This document shows positions 43,634 through 50,491 of a stretch of DNA of 64,000 nucleotides, piece after piece. Each line of letters starts with the position of its first letter. The first letter of the stretch is position 1. Source of the DNA: UBA2589 sp965223235 (GTDB taxonomy: Bacteria > Gemmatimonadota > Gemmatimonadetes > Longimicrobiales > Gaopeijiaceae); the NCBI GenBank assembly GCA_965223235.1, contig CBDCVV010000007.1, forward strand, positions 248,001 to 312,000, written 5' to 3'. The notes beneath the pieces are model-generated. The model did no database searches, was not told the DNA's origin, and saw only the letters and a list, made by a program, of their open reading frames with translations. A program made the translations under genes and the position numbers.

Positions 43634-44818
43634 GTGACTAAACGCCGCAAGAAGAGAGCGAAGAAGCAACGTGTGAAGAAGAACACCGAGTCAAAGCGTA
43701 GCCTTGCGCCTGCAGAGCGCACCTACCCGAAATCGAAGATCCTGCAAAAGGAACTGTTCGGGGCTGCGGACATCACCCGTTTCGATGTCGAGAGGGCGAA
43801 GATATCGTGGAGGGAACTTGGCGCGATCTACGAGGACCACTCCCGAAGGACTGCGGACCTCTCTGACGTCGCGGACCTTGTGGCGTCGAAGCTCCGGCGA
43901 CCTCAGTCCGTGCACTCGGTAAGGGCTCGCATCAAGAAGCCCGGAAGCTTGATCCACAAGATCGTGCGGAAACGTGGGGAAGATCCTGAGCGTGACATCC
44001 GGTTCGACAACTATCGAAGCCAGATCTCCGACCTGATCGGCATCCGAGCGCTCCACCTCTTCAAGCACGAGTGGAGGCCCATTCACGAGTACGTGACAGA
44101 AACGTGGGGACTCCGCGACACCCCGACTGCGAACTATCGTAAGGGTGATCACCAGCCGTGGCTCGACCAATTCGAGGCAGCGGGCTGTAGGCTCGAGCAG
44201 CATGAGCGCCAGTACCGCTCGGTCCACTACCTCCTGACGGTTGGAGACACGAAGGCGGAGACCGTGGTGGAGTTGCAGACTCGGACGATTTTTGAAGAGG
44301 CGTGGAGTGAAGTTGACCATCGGATCAACTACCCGATAGGCGTCCCCTACGCCGAGGTCGGTCGCTTCCTTCAGGTCTTCAACCGATTGGCCGGAAGCGC
44401 CGACGAATTGGGGTCATTCATCAATGACCTGCTCATCGCGTTCCGAGTCATGGACGAGCGAGCCGACAGGGCTGAGTCCGAGCGCGAGGTCGCTCTGGAG
44501 GCGGTACAGCAATTGGTGGAAGAGCTGGGGATCAAAGAGGCCCAGCGAGCCGACCTCAAGCGTCGGATCAAGGCGCTCTCCGACGCTAGTCCAAGCATCG
44601 CGATGAAGGCTGATCCGGGCAGTTTCGAGATCGAGGGGTCGGAAGCTGGCCTACGCCTCTCCCACAGCTTCAGTGCGGTCGACTTTGACGGTCTCGCGCA
44701 CTACGTCGGGTTGGGGGGCGGGCGATTGGAGAACATTTGCGCGGTTCGATGCCGCCACTGTGGTGCTGAGCGTAGTGGTGCGACAGTCAGTCCGTGTCCC
44801 TCGTGCGGACTGCTCTGA
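43634..44818 (+). CDS. RelA/SpoT-domain nucleotide pyrophosphokinase-like protein with C-terminal zinc ribbon
   Basis: GTG 43634 with GGAGGGGAG upstream is the likely start (394 residues; TTG 43568 is possible). A very basic N-terminus (KRRKKRAKKQ) comes first. The synthetase core (about 95-235) keeps the key elements: R99/K101/S105/K109 in RIKKPGSLIHK, D133 and R138 in SDLIGIRAL, YRSVHY, and VELQTRT followed by AWSEVDHR. A helical region (270-315) and a Cys4 zinc ribbon (C373, C376, C388, C391) end the protein. There is no HD hydrolase domain, so it is synthetase-only. Such proteins make (p)ppGpp-type alarmones, or in ToxSAS/CapRel systems modify adenosine or tRNA as toxins. The island location and zinc-ribbon tail make a defence role worth testing. 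Confidence 0.85.
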   Translation: MTKRRKKRAKKQRVKKNTESKRSLAPAERTYPKSKILQKELFGAADITRFDVERAKISWRELGAIYEDHSRRTADLSDVADLVASKLRRPQSVHSVRARIKKPGSLIHKIVRKRGEDPERDIRFDNYRSQISDLIGIRALHLFKHEWRPIHEYVTETWGLRDTPTANYRKGDHQPWLDQFEAAGCRLEQHERQYRSVHYLLTVGDTKAETVVELQTRTIFEEAWSEVDHRINYPIGVPYAEVGRFLQVFNRLAGSADELGSFINDLLIAFRVMDERADRAESEREVALEAVQQLVEELGIKEAQRADLKRRIKALSDASPSIAMKADPGSFEIEGSEAGLRLSHSFSAVDFDGLAHYVGLGGGRLENICAVRCRHCGAERSGATVSPCPSCGLL

Positions 44819-44831
44819 GAGAACACCAACG

Positions 44832-44846
44832 AGTTTCTGTATCAGT
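44832..44846 (+). repeat. 15-bp direct repeat, distal copy (putative att-R)
   Basis: Second copy of AGTTTCTGTATCAGT, 14 nt after the stop of the RelA/SpoT-domain gene. It marks the apparent far edge of the island. The sequence after it differs from that after the first copy. Confidence 0.6.
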
Positions 44847-44905
44847 CGTGCGGCGAGAACTCACCGTCTAGGTAGTCTGCGGGTATGGGGGGATACTCGG
44901 ACGAG

Positions 44906-44970
44906 CCCCGCTCCACACGGGGATCTCCGGTATTTTTCCTGGGCCCGGAGCCGCCGTTCGGCAGCTCCGG
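44906..44970. terminator. Hairpin pair between convergent genes
   Basis: CCCCG-CTCCACA-CGGGG (44906-44922) is followed by TTTTT at 44933-44937, a weak terminator for the plus-strand gene. Then CCGGAGC (44945-44951) pairs with GCTCCGG (44964-44970) around an inner GCCG-TT-CGGC, giving a long stable stem that could stop transcription from either side. Confidence 0.45.
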
Positions 44971-45003
44971 TTCACACAACCGCCTCATCGTGCGGCGAGC
45001 CTG

Positions 45004-47505
45004 CTACGGCCAGGGCAGGGGGATCTGGATCACTCCCGTCCGAAGCGCCGGAATCTCCCCGAGTCGCAGGTACCGGTCGATCTCGCGCGCGGCTCGGTGC
45101 CGGTGTGCTTCGTACGCCGCATCCTCGCCCGCAACGGGTGTGTCGGTAATGCGCTCGCCGAGTCGAGCGAGATGGAGCAAAGCCGCATCACGGACGTCGG
45201 ACGTCGCCTGTTCATCGATGGCGAGGGTGAACAGGCCGTCGAGCACGGACCGTTCTGCTGCTCGCCGGTAGAGGCCGTCTGCTCCCGATCGACTTCCCCC
45301 CGCGCCCCATGTGCCTTGGACAAGCGCCGCAAAGACTTCATCCAGGGAAGGGAGAGTGGCATCATGCCCGTGCAGCGCGACGACGCGGGTCATCCTCTCG
45401 CGGTGAAAGAGGTTGTCGACGACCTCTTGCGCGAAGCTCCGGGCCACGGCAAACGGGTCGAATGCGGAGCCGGCTGGAGACTCGATCCAAAGCGCGTGCG
45501 ACCCGACCGCAGGAGGGAGGGATACGCCGGCAGGGTTCACCCACCCCGCTGGTTCTCGGAAGCCCGGAGGTGGTGGAGGGATCAAGCCCGGGATGTGGGC
45601 GGGCACCGCGAGCTCTGTGGGTGACAGTACTTCGACGATGCGATCGAGCGCCTCACGCTGGCGTGCCCCGGGGACGGTTCGCGTTGGCTCCTGACCGTCA
45701 CCGCGCAGCGCAAACCGGTAATGCATCCCGCCGACGTACTTCACCAAGCCCTCCATCGCATACCGGTGGTGGAGGTAGACGTGGGCGAAGCGAGCGTTGA
45801 GCCACGCGAGCGGCTCGCCCGGTCGGATTGCCGCTTCGTCGAAGTGGCGAAGCGCCTCCCGGCGTACGGCGAGGGCACCCTCGAGCGACTCGAACATCGA
45901 CTCGCCCACGACCCACCGGCTGACCTCCGGATACGAGTTCGAGATACCGCCATCGGACATCGAGACGTGCCCACGGTCGATCGCCTCCTGGACGATCTCG
46001 GCGAGCCCTTCGGCTTCCGCCTCGGCAGAAGGGTACCAGGTGTAGGCGTAGCGAACGCTCAACGTGTCGCTCCATCCCCCTCCCTCACGGTACGCTTCCG
46101 AGATATCGAAGCGTCCTTGGCCGTCCACGTCGATCTTCGGGAAGGGGTAGTCCATGACGCTGGAGCGCCCCTGGGCTTGGGCGATGAAGTTGTGTGGGAA
46201 ACCGATCGTGTGCCCGACCTCGTGCGCGGCGAGTTGCCGTCGGCGGGCCATCGCGAACTCCTCTGGCCCGAGCTGCGGCTCGGTCCCCGTCGCGTCGAAC
46301 GCCGGCATCAGCCCCATGTATAGGTTGAAGTCCGTATGCGAGCGATGGGAATCCATGCGGGGCATACTGACCAAGATCTCGCCAGTCCGTGGATCGTTCC
46401 GACCTCCCCCGGTCGAGGGGCCGGGCACGCTGCGATTCACCAGCATGACCACCGAGTACCGAACATCCATCGGGTCGGCTCTGTCGGGCAGGTCACGAAC
46501 CTGGACGGCATTGCGCCACCCGGCAGACTCGAAGATCTGATTCCACCACTCGATGCCCTCCCGATAGGCCGTCCGGTACGGCTCCTCGATGGCTCGGTCG
46601 AGGTAGAGGACGATCGGTTCGACTGGGTCGACGACTTCACCCCTTAGGTACGCCTCGGGGTCGGTCGGCTCCAGCCGATATCGGTTCGTATACCGCACCC
46701 GGTAGTCTCCGTCGAAGCCCTGGCTGTAGTCGTGGAGAACCGTGTTCGAATTACCCGTTCTCGGGTCGAATACCCGCGCCGGCATCGGCTCATCGGGGAG
46801 CGCCATAAAGGAGTGCTGTTGCTCGAATGTGATCGAGCGGCCGTCCGGGGCATGGCGTGACAGCTCGGGGTGCAGAGCATCGGAGGAGAAGGTCAGAACG
46901 GTCCGGATCTCCGTATTGCGGGGGAACGCACCGGTGTCTTCCGCCTTCACGAAGGCACGATCTGGCTCGAGTCGGATCTCGCCAAGACCGGCGTTCCGAA
47001 CGGTGCCGCGCACATCGACGGCGTCCGAGAGGAGAAAGTCGGTCGCGTCGACCACGATCCGGCCGCCCGACGCGTCCGCAATCGAGAACGCCGCCAGGAC
47101 CGACACCGGGAAGCCCCTCTCGACACCCTCGAGCTGCCCCGCGCTTCCGTCACCCGCGGTCATCGTGACGTTTTGACGGATCATCATGACACGGGGCCCG
47201 TGCCGTTCGAAGCGCACGACAGCTACGTCACCGCCGCCTGCGCCATCGAGGCCGAAGACGCGTGTCGATCCGAGACCGGTGGCGAGCGCGTTGAGGTACA
47301 AGACGTCTTCGTCGAGGGGCGGCAACTCGAGCAGGACTCGACCGCTCTCTTCCTCGACGGTGACCGCCATGAACGGCTCTTGGGCGTGCCCCTCGATGCC
47401 GCCGCCCACCACAAACCCCAACGCCAGGAGAACTCCCTTAGCTCTGAAGACGAGCGTGGTGAGGCGACGCGGTTGGTTCTGTTGGTGAGGGGAATGACGC
47501 ATCAT
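45004..47505 (-). CDS. Secreted zinc-dependent metalloprotease (metzincin, DUF5117-like)
   Basis: The 833-residue protein has a signal peptide ending near EGHAQE. An N-terminal beta-rich region comes first (VLLELPPLDEDVLYLN, then GLDGAGGGDVAVVRFERHG). The catalytic domain has the extended zincin motif AAHEVGHTIGFPHN: HExGHxxGxxHN, where the third His is a Zn ligand. A VMDYPFP Met-turn-like segment follows about 15 residues later. The C-terminal part is helical. Relatives are large exported proteases of Bacteroidetes, Gemmatimonadota and others with unknown substrates. It is convergent with the island and divergent from the GNAT gene. Confidence 0.9.
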   Translation of the reverse strand: MMRHSPHQQNQPRRLTTLVFRAKGVLLALGFVVGGGIEGHAQEPFMAVTVEEESGRVLLELPPLDEDVLYLNALATGLGSTRVFGLDGAGGGDVAVVRFERHGPRVMMIRQNVTMTAGDGSAGQLEGVERGFPVSVLAAFSIADASGGRIVVDATDFLLSDAVDVRGTVRNAGLGEIRLEPDRAFVKAEDTGAFPRNTEIRTVLTFSSDALHPELSRHAPDGRSITFEQQHSFMALPDEPMPARVFDPRTGNSNTVLHDYSQGFDGDYRVRYTNRYRLEPTDPEAYLRGEVVDPVEPIVLYLDRAIEEPYRTAYREGIEWWNQIFESAGWRNAVQVRDLPDRADPMDVRYSVVMLVNRSVPGPSTGGGRNDPRTGEILVSMPRMDSHRSHTDFNLYMGLMPAFDATGTEPQLGPEEFAMARRRQLAAHEVGHTIGFPHNFIAQAQGRSSVMDYPFPKIDVDGQGRFDISEAYREGGGWSDTLSVRYAYTWYPSAEAEAEGLAEIVQEAIDRGHVSMSDGGISNSYPEVSRWVVGESMFESLEGALAVRREALRHFDEAAIRPGEPLAWLNARFAHVYLHHRYAMEGLVKYVGGMHYRFALRGDGQEPTRTVPGARQREALDRIVEVLSPTELAVPAHIPGLIPPPPPGFREPAGWVNPAGVSLPPAVGSHALWIESPAGSAFDPFAVARSFAQEVVDNLFHRERMTRVVALHGHDATLPSLDEVFAALVQGTWGAGGSRSGADGLYRRAAERSVLDGLFTLAIDEQATSDVRDAALLHLARLGERITDTPVAGEDAAYEAHRHRAAREIDRYLRLGEIPALRTGVIQIPLPWP

Positions 47506-47584
47506 CGTTGCTCTGTTGAGTGTGAGTTAAGGTCGGACCTCGTGCGATCGTTCATTCGCGTGGTCCCGTTACGGTAGGGTAGCT

Positions 47585-47881
47585 ATGGACCAGATCGAGA
47601 TCGAGGTCGTGGAGTCGGAGTCGGGACGACGGTACACAGCAAAGCTGTCCGGCTACACGAGCGAGGCCGAGCTCGATGTCAGTCGAGTCAACGCCGAGTT
47701 GGTGATCGCGGCACATACGGGGGTGCCAGACGAGATGTCCGGACTCGGGGTCGGCATGGCTCTGGTAGAGCGTCTCATCGCGGACGCTCGGGAAGAGGGG
47801 TTCCGCATCATCCCCCTGTGCCCGTTCGTGAAGGCCCAGTACCGACGCCATTCGGAATGGTCGGACGTGATCAGAGGCTAG
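47585..47881 (+). CDS. Small GNAT-type N-acetyltransferase (YjdJ/GNAT_YjdJ class)
   Basis: At 98 residues this is the minimal GNAT fold. The acetyl-CoA motif appears as SGLGVGMALVERLIADARE, followed by the RIIPLCPFVKAQYRRHSEW tail that is typical of this short class. The usual RGxGxG is degenerate (GLGVG). These proteins are widespread and mostly uncharacterised. It stands alone between two divergent or convergent minus-strand transcription units. Confidence 0.85.
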   Translation: MDQIEIEVVESESGRRYTAKLSGYTSEAELDVSRVNAELVIAAHTGVPDEMSGLGVGMALVERLIADAREEGFRIIPLCPFVKAQYRRHSEWSDVIRG

Positions 47882-47908
47882 CGGACTACCCCGGTCGCTC
47901 CGCCACCC

Positions 47909-48250
47909 TCAACCGGCTTCAGGTAGCTCCGGAAGGCTGCACTCGGTGCTCTTCAAGAGTTGTTGCTGGTACAAGATCCCACCGTGGGGGCGGTCGACAC
48001 CCGCTCGTTCGAAGATGAAGCTGAAGACTTCGTCGGCTCGGGACGCGGGGACGGTGACACTGATGACGTCCTTTTCAGCCGCTTCGCCGACTCCGCGCCA
48101 CGCGAGCGGGGTCATGCGTCCGGTGCCGCGCGCGTGATGCATTGTGGCGGTGAGAATCCCGAGCTCCTCTTTGAGGGCCCCGAGGACGGGTAACGCGCGG
48201 CCGTGCGGAAGAATGCACGTGATGAGTTTCTCTGCCTTTAGGACTCTCAT
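47909..48250 (-). CDS. PII-like signalling protein, second copy
   Basis: The 113-residue protein has the PII/ferredoxin-like fold pattern (EKLITCILPHGRALPVLGAL, then KDVISVTVPASRADEVFSFI and GGILYQQQLL). It lacks the long T-loop with uridylylated Tyr of GlnB/GlnK. Its ATG overlaps the stop of the first PII-like gene (ATGA) and both follow a DUF1538 transporter gene. It probably gates or senses that transporter rather than nitrogen status generally. Confidence 0.82.
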   Translation of the reverse strand: MRVLKAEKLITCILPHGRALPVLGALKEELGILTATMHHARGTGRMTPLAWRGVGEAAEKDVISVTVPASRADEVFSFIFERAGVDRPHGGILYQQQLLKSTECSLPELPEAG

Positions 48251-48624
48251 CTCTTCGGCCCGGCTTTCTGTGCCAACTCTTCGACCAGCTCCAGGGGGAC
48301 GAAGGTCGCGACCTTCTCCAGCGGGGCGAGCGTCATGATCCCCATGCCCGGGGTGTCGAGCTTGCCCGCGAGATACATCGCTTCGAATACGCGATCCGCT
48401 TGATCGTTCGCGACGATGATCGTGATGACTTCCTTGTCGACCTCCACGGCCAGGCCGAGGATGCCGAGCCTTTCTCGCACGCCCAAACCTTGGGCGTAGT
48501 GGACCGTGGCGCCTTGAGCGCCGGCATCCTGTGCAGCTTTGACGACGGCGTCGGCGACACCCCGCTGCACGATGCAGGTGATCAGCGACGCGTCGGTCAG
48601 GACCGTAATGCTTCGTTCTGTCAT
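48247..48624 (-). CDS. PII-like signalling protein, first copy
   Basis: The 125-residue protein belongs to the PII-like superfamily: SLITCIVQRGVADAVVKAAQDAG, GATVHYAQGLG in the T-loop region, EVDKEVITIIVANDQADRVFEAM, and GMGIMTLAPLEKVATFV. It is similar in layout to the second copy but not closely related, so the pair is more likely an old duplication than a recent one. Start overlaps the transporter stop by 4 nt. Ligands are unknown; adenine nucleotides are typical of the fold. Confidence 0.82.
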   Translation of the reverse strand: MTERSITVLTDASLITCIVQRGVADAVVKAAQDAGAQGATVHYAQGLGVRERLGILGLAVEVDKEVITIIVANDQADRVFEAMYLAGKLDTPGMGIMTLAPLEKVATFVPLELVEELAQKAGPKR

Positions 48625-50384
48625 GTGGCGCTGCTCCCTTCTTGCACCAAGCGGTCTCTCGAGGCCCGCTCTCGTTCACTGGCGGCGTATTTGCGCTGAA
48701 TCTTCCAGTCGACCCATAGGCCGGTACCCATCACGGAGAGGATCGGACCGATCGAGGCCATCGCCAGGATGCCGAAGCCGTCCATGGCACCGACGGCCTC
48801 CCCGAAGCCGAGCCCCATCGCCAACACGAGAGGAACCGTGACCGGCCCCGTCGTTACTCCGGCGCTGTCCCAAGCGATGTTCACGAACTCTTCCGTCGAG
48901 ACCCACGTCAGCAAGAGTGCCAGTGTATAGCCAGGGAGAACGAGCCAGACGAGAGGCCAGTCGAAGATGATCCTCGTGACCCCCAGGGCGATGCCGCCAC
49001 CCACCCCGAAGGAGACGGCGTACATCAGGGTCGACTTTCGAAAGGCGCCGTTGGTCAGGTTGTCTACGGTTAGGCCGAGCGCGTTTAGCGCCGGCTCGGC
49101 GAGGGTGGCACCGAAGCCGAGAAACCATGCGAACCCGATCGCGACTGAGGTGCCGACCGCCACTGCGTAGAGGGGTGAGCCAGCGACCCCGTCGAGGGGT
49201 GAAAAGGCGGCAGGAGCGAGACTGCCCGCCTGCGAGCCGAGGGCTGACAATCCATACGTCAGCCCCAGATTGAAGGTGATCATCCCGATCACGCACAGGA
49301 GAATGCCGTACGCTGTGATCACCGGCTGCGCCGGCTTGTGCTTGACCACCACGAGGAGCACGAAGAGGAGGAAGAGGACGAGAGGCACAATCGCGCGGAT
49401 CCCTCCGACGATCTCGACACCGGGCGACTCGGTCATCCACCCAGCGGAAGCGACTTCGGAGACGGCTTGCGCCGCGGCGACCACTTCTTCCGGGGATTGC
49501 GTTTGCGATACGAAGAGGGCGAGAGCCTGGACCGCGATGACCGGGAAGAGCGAGGCAAGTGTGACGATCCCGAAGCCTGACAGCGACGAATCACCGCGGC
49601 CCGCAGCGCTTGCGATGCCCACACCGAGTGCCAGCACGAGGGGGACGGTCACCGGGCCGGTGGTTACCGCGCCCGCGTCCCAAGCCAGCCCCAGCACAGG
49701 CGCCAGCTCGGCGTTTTGGGAGAGGTAGAGCGTTAGAGCGAGCAGTGGGAGTAGGGTGATGTAGATCAGGTGCTTGAGGCTCCAGTCGTACAGGAACCTC
49801 AGCGTACCGACGAGGGCGGCGAGTCCCACGCCGATCCCCACGACGAGCACGAGCGCTTCCGACCACTCGTTCAGCAGTGCGTACAGATAGGGAGCACTGG
49901 CCACGTCGACGAACTGACCCGCGGTCTTCAAAGCTCCGATCGCGGGTTCGGCAAATGTCACCCCGATGCCGAGAAGAAAGACCACCAACAAGACGACACG
50001 GAGAGGCGAATGAACCGGGAGGGTCGTCCCTAACGTCTCGCCGAAGGGCATGAGGCCGATCTTGAGGCCTTCCATGAAGAGCATCAGGCCGAGAATGACC
50101 GCAAGGAGCCCCGCCGTGAGGGTCCCGGAATCGGCGATGTCCTGTCGCAGGATGACGACTTGGAAGAGCAAGAGGTACAGCGCCAGTGGGACCACCGCCC
50201 GCGCCTGTTCCACGAGGCGGGTGGACGTATAAGGGGCAATGAGACGATACACGTCCAGCGGGCGAACCCTGACCCTGTACCCGAACGCGCCAGTGCGGAG
50301 CCTTACCAGGTCGTTGAAGCTGACGACGTTCTGCCGCACGGTCGCCATGCGAACGAAGGTACCGAAGCGTATCTCGTCACTCAT
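48621..50384 (-). CDS. DUF1538 membrane transporter, tandem-duplicated
   Basis: The 587-residue membrane protein contains two homologous halves. The signature WDAGAVTTGPVTVPLVLALG of the first half is repeated as WDSAGVTTGPVTVPLVLAMG in the second. Each half has about six TM segments and a FAEPA / LAEPALN motif (GVTFAEPAIGALK, ATLAEPALNALGL). DUF1538 proteins are uncharacterised; the invariant Thr/Gly/Pro motif in mirrored halves suggests an inverted-repeat-like transporter pore. It heads a three-gene ATGA-linked operon with two PII-like proteins, a strong hint of nucleotide-regulated transport. Confidence 0.85.
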   Translation of the reverse strand: MSDEIRFGTFVRMATVRQNVVSFNDLVRLRTGAFGYRVRVRPLDVYRLIAPYTSTRLVEQARAVVPLALYLLLFQVVILRQDIADSGTLTAGLLAVILGLMLFMEGLKIGLMPFGETLGTTLPVHSPLRVVLLVVFLLGIGVTFAEPAIGALKTAGQFVDVASAPYLYALLNEWSEALVLVVGIGVGLAALVGTLRFLYDWSLKHLIYITLLPLLALTLYLSQNAELAPVLGLAWDAGAVTTGPVTVPLVLALGVGIASAAGRGDSSLSGFGIVTLASLFPVIAVQALALFVSQTQSPEEVVAAAQAVSEVASAGWMTESPGVEIVGGIRAIVPLVLFLLFVLLVVVKHKPAQPVITAYGILLCVIGMITFNLGLTYGLSALGSQAGSLAPAAFSPLDGVAGSPLYAVAVGTSVAIGFAWFLGFGATLAEPALNALGLTVDNLTNGAFRKSTLMYAVSFGVGGGIALGVTRIIFDWPLVWLVLPGYTLALLLTWVSTEEFVNIAWDSAGVTTGPVTVPLVLAMGLGFGEAVGAMDGFGILAMASIGPILSVMGTGLWVDWKIQRKYAASERERASRDRLVQEGSSAT

Positions 50385-50491
50385 TTGGGCTCAGAGCTTC
50401 GTCGAGACTGGGTTTGGAGGAGCGGTGGAAGGTAGCGCGACTGCCCCCCGATCCGCATTCTCGTCCCCGATACCCCCTCGAGGACTTGCCC

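Larger units (their letters stand above)
40797..44846. mobile_element. Decayed tRNA-adjacent integrative island
   Basis: About 4 kb lies between two copies of a 15-bp direct repeat, right after a tRNA and its terminator. Inside are a tyrosine-recombinase wreck at the tRNA end, a PD-(D/E)XK-like protein, two Cys-rich small proteins and a RelA/SpoT-domain protein. None of these are housekeeping genes, coding is looser than in the flanks, and the backbone resumes immediately after the second repeat. No replication, conjugation or phage structural gene is present, so it is a remnant or a small cargo element that can no longer move by its own integrase. Confidence 0.65.
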
